64,000 nt of DNA from Promethearchaeota archaeon (GCA_016840165.1 JAEOSU010000080.1:1-64000), one strand, 5' to 3'. Shown: positions 16,567 to 25,569, counted from the first letter of the stretch. Numbers and translations: made by a program. The notes: a model not told the origin generated them from the sequence alone.

Positions 16567-17589
16567 TTAATATTGGAAAGATAAATGTTCCTCAAGAAAT
16601 TTGCCATCCTTTATAATCTGGATGTCATCGAACCACAGAGAACATTTCCTCATGATTCCATCTACATGACCTGAAGATTGCCAATTTGCTCCAGTTTCCT
16701 GGGGATATGGACTTCCAAAAGCTATATGAACCCCTGGAAATTTCTCATCTTGTAAGAGATTACTAATTAAGTCAACAAGTGCAATATTTGTACCACATGC
16801 GAATTCTCCTACCCTATTACTATTTTCGTCGTTTCTTAAATATTCTTTGAATTCTGATAATAGATCTTTGTTTTCACAAGAGATATCTTCTACGATTGCT
16901 CTTGAGTTAGCGATTGGGATTGAAATAGGCGTGTCTTTCAGATCACCATACTTTTCATTGAAAAAATCACCTAGTGTACCATCCACCACCATTACTCCTT
17001 CAATAGATTTCGGGCACGTAAAAACCTCTCCCGCTGGTAGATTCCCCCACATTCCTTTATGCCATAGTAATCCTGTATCAGGAACCCATCTTATTTTATT
17101 AGAAAAACTTGCTTGAATATTTGTACCATTCGGAGTGGTCACTCTTGCCTTTTTAGTTTTTACTGCAAATCTCATTATCGCAAAAGTTAAACTCGCAATT
17201 TTATAATAATCTGCTTGCATTCCAGTCATCATAATTTTGTCATTGATATTTGGCATATGGATTTCCCGTCCCGAATTTTTAGCAAGCAATAGAAGTGGCC
17301 CTCTAAACTTTTGGAGCTCTCCTGGTTTAGCTTGAGCCGCATAATATGTTACATCACTTTTCTTTACATCAACTTTCACTTCTTTAGGCACATTATTTAA
17401 TGGTCTTTGCCCATACTGCTCTAAAACATGAAATTTAATCTTAGAGGTTATCTTCTCAGCGAATTCTCTAATTACTGATCCAATCTTAATGGTTTCATTA
17501 TCAGTAATAATGGTTGCTTGTTCATGTGGTAGTAACTTAGAACATGTCTCAACAATAGTCTTTCCTGCATTTTTAAATAATTCTTCCAT
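16567..17589 (-). CDS. M29-type metallo-aminopeptidase
   Basis: The 340-residue protein resembles the aminopeptidase T/AmpS (M29) family, which removes N-terminal residues from peptides with divalent metals. It has 'LPAGEVFTCPKSIEGVMVVDG' (a metal-binding Glu in the PAGE motif), 'GEFACGTN' with the second Glu, and 'VHIAFGSPYP...HVDGIM' with His and Asp ligands near the C-terminus. Those motifs are in the M29 order. The role is probably cytosolic peptide turnover. It is followed 12 nt on by the Nudix genes' strand neighbour, so the three minus-strand genes may form one transcript. Confidence 0.85.
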   Translation of the reverse strand: MEELFKNAGKTIVETCSKLLPHEQATIITDNETIKIGSVIREFAEKITSKIKFHVLEQYGQRPLNNVPKEVKVDVKKSDVTYYAAQAKPGELQKFRGPLLLLAKNSGREIHMPNINDKIMMTGMQADYYKIASLTFAIMRFAVKTKKARVTTPNGTNIQASFSNKIRWVPDTGLLWHKGMWGNLPAGEVFTCPKSIEGVMVVDGTLGDFFNEKYGDLKDTPISIPIANSRAIVEDISCENKDLLSEFKEYLRNDENSNRVGEFACGTNIALVDLISNLLQDEKFPGVHIAFGSPYPQETGANWQSSGHVDGIMRKCSLWFDDIQIIKDGKFLEEHLSFQY

Positions 17590-17601
17590 TCTAATATCCT
17601 C

Positions 17602-18279
17602 TTATTGAATAATTCTGTCTTTAATATCCTCACATCTTATCCTTCTACATCCCGGAGTCATAATACCTAAGTCATAGACCCTATCTAAATAATTAACGAT
17701 AATATGACTCGTTGCTCCAAAAATTACATATACCTTATTATCTAGGGGTTTGTATTTAAATTTCCCTACTCCAATTAATTCATTTTTAAGTTTATAAGTT
17801 CTTTCCTTAAAGTTACGCTTATTGGCAAAAAAAGTAATTGGAATTTTCACAATTTCTTTTACTTCCTCGTCCTGCTTTATTAATTTCTGGTTCTCATTGA
17901 TAATAGCAACAAAGGTAGTAATAATGAAACCTTTAGGAGTGAGATGATCATCAATGCAACCTAAAATTTCCACATTCTGTCGCGGTACGCCTAACTCCTC
18001 TTCTAATTCTCTTAGCGCAGTATCAAGGTAAGATCTATCATAATTAGGATCGAATTTTCCTCCTGGAAAAGACATCTCTCCGGAATGTTTATCGTTTTCT
18101 TGTTTAGTTCTTCGGATTAAAACAAGATCATAGGGCTTATTTTTGTAAGGAACAATCAAGAAAATAACAGCAGAGTTAATAAAATTTTCATGATGCATAG
18201 TTAATCGTTCAGGATCGTCTAGATCAGACAGTTGCTTTCGAATAAAATCTTTCTTGAATAAAAAATTCATAAGTTCCAT
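17602..18279 (-). CDS. Nudix hydrolase, CoA diphosphatase type
   Basis: The 225-residue protein has the CoA-pyrophosphatase pattern: 'LIRRTKQENDKHSGEMSFPGG' followed by a Nudix box ending RELEEELGV. Members cleave CoA or oxidised CoA into phosphopantetheine and adenosine 3',5'-bisphosphate. A close paralogue lies 3 nt upstream (18283-18993) on the same strand: tandem duplication with later divergence. The ATG start is followed by MNFLFKKDFIRKQL, which aligns with the start of the paralogue. Confidence 0.88.
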   Translation of the reverse strand: MELMNFLFKKDFIRKQLSDLDDPERLTMHHENFINSAVIFLIVPYKNKPYDLVLIRRTKQENDKHSGEMSFPGGKFDPNYDRSYLDTALRELEEELGVPRQNVEILGCIDDHLTPKGFIITTFVAIINENQKLIKQDEEVKEIVKIPITFFANKRNFKERTYKLKNELIGVGKFKYKPLDNKVYVIFGATSHIIVNYLDRVYDLGIMTPGCRRIRCEDIKDRIIQ

Positions 18280-18282
18280 CTA

Positions 18283-18993
18283 TTAAAATTTTTTTTTAAT
18301 TTGATCCCTATATTTTATATACTCCTTGAGATCCTTAATCTTTTCTAATTTAAATCGTTTTAATCCTAAATTGGACATAGTGATGCCATAAACAGTCTCA
18401 ATAAAATTAGAAATCATATACGCTGTAGCACCCCAAATTGTATACTTTTCATTCGACTCATTATCAATATAATTAAAATAGAAAATTGGGAATTGATTTC
18501 CTCCTATATCTATTGCTTGCTCTCGGAAATTCTGCTTTTCAATGAAAAAATCAATTGGCACTTTTAAAATTCTTCTTACTTCTCCGTCTTCCTTTACTAA
18601 TTTTTGATCCTTGTCTATAATGGCGATGAAGGGTTTTATAATATATTTTGTCATTGTAGGAAAATCATCCAAACAACCAATTAATTCAATTTTATTTTTT
18701 GGAACTCCAATTTCTTCCTCAGTCTCTCTTAATGCTGTATCTAATAATGTTTTATCGATTTCAGACTCAAATTTACCACCCGGAAATGAAATCTCTCCTC
18801 GATGTCGAGTTCCTCTGTCTGTGCGATGGATTAAAATTAGATCATATGGTTTATTATTATAGGGAATAATAGAGAACAAGATAGCGGAGCTAGTGAAAAA
18901 CTCATCCCTAAGAGAGATTCTCAATGGTGAATTGCATGGAATTAATTTGTCTCTAATCAAAGTTTTGTTAAAAATTAGGTTAGACGAATTCAT
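18283..18993 (-). CDS. Nudix hydrolase, CoA diphosphatase type (paralogue)
   Basis: The 236-residue protein parallels its downstream neighbour along its full length. N-termini share 'LIRDKLIPCNSPLRISLRDE', the middle has 'LIHRTDRGTRHRGEISFPGG' and a Nudix box ending RETEEEIGV, and the C-terminal third has 'WGATAYMISNFIETVYGI' against 'FGATSHIIVNYLDRVYDL'. Catalytic Nudix residues are intact in both copies, so both may be active, perhaps on different CoA derivatives or nucleotides. Confidence 0.88.
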   Translation of the reverse strand: MNSSNLIFNKTLIRDKLIPCNSPLRISLRDEFFTSSAILFSIIPYNNKPYDLILIHRTDRGTRHRGEISFPGGKFESEIDKTLLDTALRETEEEIGVPKNKIELIGCLDDFPTMTKYIIKPFIAIIDKDQKLVKEDGEVRRILKVPIDFFIEKQNFREQAIDIGGNQFPIFYFNYIDNESNEKYTIWGATAYMISNFIETVYGITMSNLGLKRFKLEKIKDLKEYIKYRDQIKKKF

Positions 18994-19078
18994 TAAGTTA
19001 AGGTAAAATTTTAAGATGTTAAATAATTACATTTCATAATATTATATTGTAATAAAATTTTTAGAAAGCTGATAAAAG

Positions 19079-19381
19079 TTGAAACTCCCTAAAGAGCTTA
19101 GAGAAAAAAGAGAACTCAAAACTACAGTAGGAAAAGAAAAAAAATGTTCTATCAAAGGTTGCGGTGAAACTGCAATTCGCTCACTTTCAGAAAATAAGTG
19201 GAAAGATTATGTAGAAAAAGCGGATTTAATATATATCGAAAATAAGCAACAGAAAATTTATTTATGTAAAAATCATTACAAGGAAGCTAATAAATTCCGA
19301 AAATCACAAGAGAAAATGTATCAGAAGAAGGGCTTTTTAGAAGATTCTGAAAAAACAAGTCCTGGACGAAGATATGATTAA
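19079..19381 (+). CDS. Small zinc-knuckle protein
   Basis: The 100-residue basic protein has a Cys-x4-Cys (C23, C28: CSIKGC) and a later Cys-x2-His (CKNH), a likely zinc site, then a charged helix. The tail ends in SPGRRYD. It starts with TTG at 19079; no strong Shine-Dalgarno is visible. The function is unknown; nucleic-acid binding is plausible. It stands alone on the plus strand between minus-strand genes. Confidence 0.6.
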   Translation: MKLPKELREKRELKTTVGKEKKCSIKGCGETAIRSLSENKWKDYVEKADLIYIENKQQKIYLCKNHYKEANKFRKSQEKMYQKKGFLEDSEKTSPGRRYD

Positions 19382-19398
19382 TCTTTATTCTATCATTA

Positions 19399-19524
19399 TT
19401 ATGGAACTAGAATCATTTGATCATAGAGCATTGTGAAATCTGCAAACTGCTGTTCAATTATTCCTATAGTCAAAAAAGACAACGCTAAAAGTAGTATGAT
19501 GAAACCGATTAACTTTTTTCTCAT
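19399..19524 (-). CDS. Small membrane peptide (41 aa)
   Basis: An ATG frame of 41 codons encodes MRKKLIGFIILLLALSFL, then a short polar tail ending in MILVP. One hydrophobic segment (residues 5-23) follows a positive N-terminus, so it would be a membrane peptide or a short secreted leader. A Shine-Dalgarno AAGGAT lies 9 nt before the ATG. There is no other gene in this interval. It is too short for most gene finders. Confidence 0.45.
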   Translation of the reverse strand: MRKKLIGFIILLLALSFLTIGIIEQQFADFTMLYDQMILVP

Positions 19525-19570
19525 GTTCTATCGATCCTTAAAATATTCTAAATTAATTAAAAGTTTAGTT

Positions 19571-20470
19571 TTATTTAGTTAATTCTACTAAAGTAGCAAT
19601 TTTCGAATCTATCTTCTTTAATTTTAATTCAAAGTCTTTATTATTCTTATTATATTCGTCTTCTGAGATCTCTTTAGCCGAATACCGTCCTTTATTAAGG
19701 TTTTTCTCAGTTGCTAATTCAGCTTTTTCCATCTTTAACTCCTTTATCCATAATTTCATACCGGTTATGAGATCTTCTTTTTCCTTTTCTAAATCCGATT
19801 TTTCTTTTTTATATTTCTCTCTTAAGGTCTCAAAAGTATCTTGGTCAATCTTATGTAATTTATATTCCCTTGATAGATTTTTTAATTGGAAGATTTTTGT
19901 TTCAATATCATTAGTAATTCTTTGGACTATGAAGGGTTTATCTCTTTTTTTATCAATTTCTGCTTCTTTTTCTTTATATTCATTAATGAGTGATTTTATT
20001 GCATTGACTTTCATATTCACCGTATTTTTATACTCTTCATCGACATCATAACGCGGATCCTTTAGAGATTTTTGGATCTCTTTCAATTTTTCAGAAAGTA
20101 CTTGCTTATTCACCTGAATATCATTATAGTCTATATATAATATCATTTGCTCCTTAACCTCAAATGGTAGAGGTTTTTCAATTGATTTCTTCTCTTTTCT
20201 ACGCTTTTTACCCTTTTTCTTTGTCTCTTCTTCACCAAACTGCTCTTCGATAACATCACTCTCAATTTCTTCTTCCTCTAAGATATCCTGTACCGTAACT
20301 TGTTTCTTTGGTTGTGTTACTGATCTTCTCTTTTCTTCTATCCTAACTTTGTCATCCTTGCTGGATTTTGGTAAATCTCCGAGAACAGGCTTTCCACAAA
20401 TGATACAGAATTTGTCAGAAGATTTCAAGGGATTCCCGCAATATACACAGTACTTCGACATGATTTTCAC
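19571..20470 (-). CDS. Zinc-ribbon coiled-coil protein
   Basis: The 299-residue protein begins with a zinc ribbon (YCVYCG...FCIICG, residues about 7-28). A charged linker with a basic patch (KKKGKKRRKEKK) leads to a long coiled coil from about 110 to the end, broken by 'DVDEEY'. It has no enzyme motif. Such zinc-ribbon plus coil proteins are frequent in Asgard genomes and usually have no assigned role. Its position beside the Rag-like GTPase is noted but the two are not an operon (158-nt gap). Confidence 0.7.
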   Translation of the reverse strand: MKIMSKYCVYCGNPLKSSDKFCIICGKPVLGDLPKSSKDDKVRIEEKRRSVTQPKKQVTVQDILEEEEIESDVIEEQFGEEETKKKGKKRRKEKKSIEKPLPFEVKEQMILYIDYNDIQVNKQVLSEKLKEIQKSLKDPRYDVDEEYKNTVNMKVNAIKSLINEYKEKEAEIDKKRDKPFIVQRITNDIETKIFQLKNLSREYKLHKIDQDTFETLREKYKKEKSDLEKEKEDLITGMKLWIKELKMEKAELATEKNLNKGRYSAKEISEDEYNKNNKDFELKLKKIDSKIATLVELTK

Positions 20471-20628
20471 TTTTTTATATAATTAACCATAATCTGTATT
20501 ATTTATCTATAAAATTAGACTTAATAAAAATATTATATAGTCCAATACTTAGAATTCAAATGATTGATTTATAATAATTTTGTTCTAAAGCTGGATCAAT
20601 AAAAAACATTCAATAATTGGAAGGGTTG

Positions 20629-21573
20629 TCATTTATTAATAATATCTATGAACCGTTCTATAAAGAAACGCAATTCTTTTTTTACAAAATATAAATCATA
20701 AGGTTGATGAGCTTTTATTATTGAAAGATGATAAGAACTAGAGCTTTCTTTCAATATTATTGTTTTGAATAAGAAATGATGTCCTAGTTTCTGAACGAGA
20801 ATTTGATCATCTTCATTTAAATTTCCCAGATTAAGAAAACAATCATTTAAAGTTAAGAAATACTGAATACTTTCCTGAAGTAAAAATTTAGCAGATTTAT
20901 TTTCAAAATATGATCCCACAATGAGGGAATTATCATCAATAATCATTAATCCATCGCAATTTAACTTTTTAGCAAACTCTTCAATTGATCTTTGAATAAT
21001 TTGCGTTTTAGGGTAAAGTTGTAATAATATTTCCGAAACTGCATTCATTAGTGAATATAAGTTATAAATAGAAGTTTGAAAGAAACGTATTTTATTATTT
21101 TTTGCGATATCTTTTATTTGTTTAGTAAGATTAGTGATTATCTCTTCGACCTCATTTGGTTTACATTTAAGTAGTTCAGGATCACATTTATGAAAGAGAA
21201 TATTAATAGGTGGATTTATTTTTAACCTCTCGAATTGATAGACTACATCTTTAAAATAACTTAAGGATTCAGGTATTCTAGCATGATTAAGGATATCAAT
21301 AACATAAATGGCTACTTCAGTTCCATCAAAATAGAGATTTGGGTTTTTAATGTAAGAGATTCGATATTTCTGTTGCCCTCCTAAGTCCCATTCACTTATA
21401 TCTTTATCAAAAAGTTTAAAAATTCTTCTAGAAATTCCTTTTGTTGGTTCAATGTTAATAATTTGTGAAAATTCTCGTTTAAGTGCGTGGATAATGCTTG
21501 TCTTTCCTGCCATATCGAGACCAGTGAACAAGATTTTATGCATCCCTATTGATTGGTCCTTTAGATATTCCAA
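20629..21573 (-). CDS. Rag/Gtr-like small GTPase with C-terminal sensory-type domain
   Basis: The 314-residue protein has a GTPase domain with G1 'GLDMAGKTS' (18-26), G3 'WDLGGQ' (62-67) and G4 'HKCD' (128-131). HKxD in place of NKxD and the 'FHKCDPE' context are typical of Rag/Gtr1 GTPases, which in eukaryotes control TORC1. From about 200 on, a second alpha/beta domain (DGLMIIDDNSLIVGSYF) resembles a longin or roadblock-type fold, matching the Rag layout. The start is TTG at 21573 after GAGGAGA; ATG at 21543 is an alternative that keeps the P-loop. The gene is divergent from EFsec. Confidence 0.82.
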   Translation of the reverse strand: MEYLKDQSIGMHKILFTGLDMAGKTSIIHALKREFSQIINIEPTKGISRRIFKLFDKDISEWDLGGQQKYRISYIKNPNLYFDGTEVAIYVIDILNHARIPESLSYFKDVVYQFERLKINPPINILFHKCDPELLKCKPNEVEEIITNLTKQIKDIAKNNKIRFFQTSIYNLYSLMNAVSEILLQLYPKTQIIQRSIEEFAKKLNCDGLMIIDDNSLIVGSYFENKSAKFLLQESIQYFLTLNDCFLNLGNLNEDDQILVQKLGHHFLFKTIILKESSSSYHLSIIKAHQPYDLYFVKKELRFFIERFIDIINK

Positions 21574-21772
21574 ATGAATTTTATCTCCTCTTAAATGATT
21601 TACATAGATAACTACTAAATTAAATATATTAACTTTAGGGCTAAAATTATTAACATAAAGATAGTAAATAAACTGACTTTTTAAAAATTAAACCTTTAGC
21701 CTTTAAAATCTTAATGAATTTAAGTTTTGAAAGTATAATTTAACATAGGATAAAATAGTAATAATTTCTGAA

Positions 21773-23227
21773 GTGATTGCTATAAGTAAAATAGAGAATA
21801 AAACCTCTGTTCATATTGGTTTATTTGGACATATTGATTCAGGTAAAACGGCTATCGCAGCCCGCTTAAGTGAGATCATATCTACTGCCGGAATAGATGC
21901 CCATCCACAGAGTAAAGAACGTGGTATCACTATAGATTTAGGTTTTACTAGCTTTATCTTAGAAGATTTCTTAATAACTCTAGTTGATGGTCCAGGTCAC
22001 GCAGATCTGATCAAAATAAGCGCCTCATCAATTGAAATTATTGATTGTGCAATAGTTGTGATTGATATAAATAAAGGGGCACAAGTTCAAACGGGCGAGC
22101 ACATAATTATGATTGAGTCACTCAATATCAGAGATATAATAGTGGTATTAAATAAAATAGATCTATTCAGGGGAAATATTGATGATGAAATCAAAAAAAT
22201 AAGAGTTTTTTTTAAGTCTACTTCATTCGGTCCTAATATCCCAATTTATGCTGTTTCTGCCAAAGAAAATAATGGATTCAATGAACTAAAGAAGGGAATT
22301 CTAGATAAGATAAAAGATTTGAAAATTGAAAGAGATTTTAATGATCCAATAATTATACCTATTGATCATCATTTTTCTATCAAAGGCAGAGGAGCTGTTA
22401 TAACCGGTACAATATTGAAGGGTCAAGTAAAATTAAACCAAAAATTAGATATTATTCCAGTTAACATCTCGGGTCGAGTTAAATCGATTCAAATTTTTCA
22501 CTACAATGTAGAATCTGCAAAAGCAGGTGATAGAGTAGGATTAAACTTAAAAGGAATAGAGGTTAAGAAAATATACCGTGGATGTTATGCTACGAATGAT
22601 ACTAGCCAATTTGATCAGAGCAATATTTTAGAAATTGAGGTAAACTCCAATACACTTTTTAAAAAAGAGATATATTTTGGTACTCAAGTGCATGTTACTT
22701 TGGGAATGTATACAACCGTGGGAAATATATATCCTTATTACGAAATTGATGGGAAAAAAATTCAATTAGACTCAAAAGCGAATAAAAAGAATTTTAGGGC
22801 TTTCTTATGGTTAAATGAAAGTGTTGTAATAAGTAAAGAAAAATCTGTTTTATTATTAAGTAGATTAGACCTCCCACCCACCACTTTACGTATAATAGGT
22901 TCTGCAAATCTTATTACTATTCCAAAGGAGACCCCAACATTGTATAAATTTAAAATCAAAAAAGGAATTATTCAAACTCCCGAGCATAGTCAAGGAGTTA
23001 TATGTAAAGGATTAGCAAAATCTCTTGAGGGAGCAAAAAAAATTATAGGACGGAGACTAGAAAGTCCTTTTACGAAAATCATAAGCCCATTTGGAACAAA
23101 AGGGGCTGTTATCATCGGCGTGGAGAAAGATGCTAAGTTAGATATTAAAAAGGGAGATCCGGTAATTTTAAAAGAAATAAGAAGTTTTAGACTCAAACCC
23201 AAAAAAGATTTATATTTGCAGAATTAA
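21773..23227 (+). CDS. selB: Selenocysteine-specific elongation factor (EFsec/SelB)
   Basis: EFsec carries Sec-tRNA to the ribosome at UGA codons. The 484-residue protein has G1 'GHIDSGKTA' (19-27), a switch region with 'HPQSKERGITIDLGF', G3 'DGPGHADL' and G4 'NKID'. 'QSKERGITIDLGF' is specific to the SelB/EFsec family. The P-loop GHIDSGKT is the form seen in eukaryotic EEFSEC. It is shorter than E. coli SelB and has no four-winged-helix tail, but has the extra domain IV seen in archaea and eukaryotes. The start is GTG; no Shine-Dalgarno is clear. Confidence 0.95.
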   Translation: MIAISKIENKTSVHIGLFGHIDSGKTAIAARLSEIISTAGIDAHPQSKERGITIDLGFTSFILEDFLITLVDGPGHADLIKISASSIEIIDCAIVVIDINKGAQVQTGEHIIMIESLNIRDIIVVLNKIDLFRGNIDDEIKKIRVFFKSTSFGPNIPIYAVSAKENNGFNELKKGILDKIKDLKIERDFNDPIIIPIDHHFSIKGRGAVITGTILKGQVKLNQKLDIIPVNISGRVKSIQIFHYNVESAKAGDRVGLNLKGIEVKKIYRGCYATNDTSQFDQSNILEIEVNSNTLFKKEIYFGTQVHVTLGMYTTVGNIYPYYEIDGKKIQLDSKANKKNFRAFLWLNESVVISKEKSVLLLSRLDLPPTTLRIIGSANLITIPKETPTLYKFKIKKGIIQTPEHSQGVICKGLAKSLEGAKKIIGRRLESPFTKIISPFGTKGAVIIGVEKDAKLDIKKGDPVILKEIRSFRLKPKKDLYLQN

Positions 23228-23254
23228 TTTATAATAATAAGTGAGGTACCAAAA

Positions 23255-23689
23255 ATGGAAAGAATAGAAGCGACTGAAATTGAGATTAATAAAGATGTTT
23301 TAGCAGAGTTAATGAAATTCTTAGAGAATTTAGAAAGTTCTACAGATTTAGAGGGAACCGCAATTGTGTCTAAGACAGGATTACGAATAGCAAGCTCAGA
23401 AACCGCAGATATTGTCGCTGATATTTATAGTGCCAGCCCAGCAACTTTAATCTCTTTGGGCGAAAAAATAAGCAGCGGATTAGGTCAAGGAGATCTAAAA
23501 GAAATCGTTATTAGAGGCGTGAAGGGATATACAATTATCTTAGTAGGGGATGCGGATAATAATTTCATGCTTTTTACCAATTGTAAAAAAGGATATAAAT
23601 TAGGATATTATTTCCATAAAATTAGAAAAGCATTCAAAGAAATGGAACCTTTTCTCAAGAAAATTGAGCAAAAAGGAATGAAAGGTTAA
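23255..23689 (+). CDS. Roadblock/LC7 domain protein
   Basis: The 144-residue single-domain protein has the roadblock pattern: helix 'LAELMKFLENLE', strand 'GTAIVSKTGLRIAS', 'DIVADIYSASPATLISLGEKISSGLG', and 'GYTIILVGDADNNFMLF'. Roadblock proteins act as scaffolds or GTPase-activating partners of small GTPases (MglB with MglA; Ragulator with Rag). It starts 28 nt after EFsec with a Shine-Dalgarno GAGGT, so it is probably co-transcribed with EFsec and may partner the divergently encoded Rag-like GTPase; the latter is inference. Confidence 0.9.
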   Translation: MERIEATEIEINKDVLAELMKFLENLESSTDLEGTAIVSKTGLRIASSETADIVADIYSASPATLISLGEKISSGLGQGDLKEIVIRGVKGYTIILVGDADNNFMLFTNCKKGYKLGYYFHKIRKAFKEMEPFLKKIEQKGMKG

Positions 23690-23719
23690 TTTTGAATCTT
23701 TTGCAGGAAATACTAAATT

Positions 23720-24139
23720 TTATATATTAACATGTTTCCAGTGTATATTATCTCCATGATTTAAATAGTAGTCCGCTGCTCCAACTCCAGCGAACAATCC
23801 ATTTACATAATATACCCAATCACCAGTTACACCATTAATACCAACAACCAACGCTCCGTTACTGAAGAATGAAAATTGGACATCACATTTCTCTTCAAGA
23901 GCATCTAAAACAGATGTTTGATATCCAAAAAGAGAAATATTTTCCCAAGAATCTATAGGTTGGCTTACATATTCAACAATTAATGTGATATTATATACTT
24001 CTGAGAGAGGACTAGATCTTCCTGTGACATTATCACCGGGATTAAAAAATGGAAGATAAAAAAGACTAAATATAACTAGACCTGTAAAGCTAGAAACTGC
24101 TATTATGGCTACTAATATTATTTTAAATTTTTTCTTCAT
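23720..24139 (-). CDS. DUF4430 (transcobalamin-like C-terminal) exported protein
   Basis: The 139-residue protein has an N-terminal hydrophobic signal/anchor (residues about 6-30). A single DUF4430 domain follows, with the typical ending 'VYYVNGLFAGVGAADYYLNHGDNIHW'. This fold occurs in the C-terminal part of vertebrate transcobalamin and intrinsic factor and in many microbial surface proteins. It is 26 nt downstream of the 467-residue secreted protein on the same strand. Confidence 0.8.
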   Translation of the reverse strand: MKKKFKIILVAIIAVSSFTGLVIFSLFYLPFFNPGDNVTGRSSPLSEVYNITLIVEYVSQPIDSWENISLFGYQTSVLDALEEKCDVQFSFFSNGALVVGINGVTGDWVYYVNGLFAGVGAADYYLNHGDNIHWKHVNI

Positions 24140-24165
24140 AATAATTGCTATAAATTGAAAAAATA

Positions 24166-25569
24166 TTATAAATTAATTTTCATCTTCCTTCTAAGACTAA
24201 ATATCGCGATGGTCATTGTAATTAAACCAATACCCACGGTAAGAATAAACGGAAAAGAGGGAATTGCTGGTTGAGGCTGAGAGTTTTCATTGCCTAAATC
24301 TAGATGATAATTCTCTATCGTCATCTCTAAATGATAATTTTGTCCAACAGTATTAACATACAATAGTAATCCTGTATATTTTTCGTAGATTAAATGGGTA
24401 TTTTGAGGAAAGGACCCTCCACATTGAAAGTGCATGTCAACTGTTAGATCCGTTTCTTCATAAGTAAATTCACGATCAACAGTAAACCACGATGCGGCCA
24501 ATACTTCAGCTTCAATATCATATGTATCATTATCCATCATAGGTAAAAGAAATCCAGAAAGGAACCCTGGGAAAGAAATTAGTAGTGCATTAGCACTTTC
24601 GGTATTTGAAATATTAGTCATCTGCATAGTAATATCAGTCCTAACATCTCCTTCGTATACAACCTTAATATCCAACCAAGGTCTTCCCGTTGCGTACTTG
24701 AACGGATCAGGATCCCATAATAACGGATCTCGATGATATAGTCCAGTGAAGTCGACTAATATATAACCTCTTTCCGATCCAGTGGCAAATATATCTTTAT
24801 AATTTCCCCATAGATCGGTCCATATTGCCCATCCAAGGGGTTCAAAAGTATTAACCTGGTATTTGTATTCGGTTTCAAAGTCAAGTGAATAATTGTTTAA
24901 TGATATCCCGAGTTTATAATCCCCTCTTGTTGTGTTAGCTTTGATTAATATTCCAGATTTCGTATCATAAGTCAATTCAGTCATCTGATTTTGAGTAGTT
25001 CCGTACTCTTCAAAACGAAAATAGAGAAAATTATAGGTCTCCTCTATCGTAATATGTGCGGTTTGACCCGATGCACCTTCAGCTTCCAATGTAGCGTTTG
25101 CTTTTATCCATTCTGTTTGATTATTCGGTATGATAAAACCAGATTGAAATTTGGCGAATCCTAAGCCTAGATTTCTAGCAATTTCACTATTTGACACGTT
25201 AGATAGAGAGAAATTGAGGATAGCTTCTTTGTAGATTTCTATATCAAACCATGGCATATGAATATCTGAAAATACATCCCCGGATATATCGTCAGGATCT
25301 CGATTATAAAAACCAGAGATATTGACTAAAATCTCATCATTTGTAGTAGATGCCCATTCACCTTCAGCTCCACCAGAAAAATTTAACCAAGTTGCCTCCT
25401 TTCCAAATCCAGTAACATTGTAACTATAAATCCCATCTAAATTCAATTTATCTGAATATTCTGGAGGGATAACTCCATTAGCTCTACAAGTTGGGATGAC
25501 GAAGCTAAATATTCCAAATAGTAAAAAACTGATGTAAATAAGTCCAATGACTTTCTTAGTTACTTTCAT
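24166..25569 (-). CDS. Secreted, C-terminally anchored protein with duplicated domain
   Basis: The 467-residue protein has a signal peptide (residues 1-30), a long extracellular part rich in Asn, Thr, Asp and aromatics with several N-glycosylation-type sequons, and a C-terminal membrane segment (residues about 440-460) followed by RRKMKINL. Its two halves look like repeats: 'FYNRDPDDI...PWFDIEIY' against 'LYHRDPLLW...PWLDIKVV', and 'NVSNSEIARNLGLGF' against 'NISNTESANALLISF'. No enzyme motif was recognised. It may be a surface binding protein working with the DUF4430 protein and the ECF S-component next door; this is inference from context. Confidence 0.75.
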   Translation of the reverse strand: MKVTKKVIGLIYISFLLFGIFSFVIPTCRANGVIPPEYSDKLNLDGIYSYNVTGFGKEATWLNFSGGAEGEWASTTNDEILVNISGFYNRDPDDISGDVFSDIHMPWFDIEIYKEAILNFSLSNVSNSEIARNLGLGFAKFQSGFIIPNNQTEWIKANATLEAEGASGQTAHITIEETYNFLYFRFEEYGTTQNQMTELTYDTKSGILIKANTTRGDYKLGISLNNYSLDFETEYKYQVNTFEPLGWAIWTDLWGNYKDIFATGSERGYILVDFTGLYHRDPLLWDPDPFKYATGRPWLDIKVVYEGDVRTDITMQMTNISNTESANALLISFPGFLSGFLLPMMDNDTYDIEAEVLAASWFTVDREFTYEETDLTVDMHFQCGGSFPQNTHLIYEKYTGLLLYVNTVGQNYHLEMTIENYHLDLGNENSQPQPAIPSFPFILTVGIGLITMTIAIFSLRRKMKINL

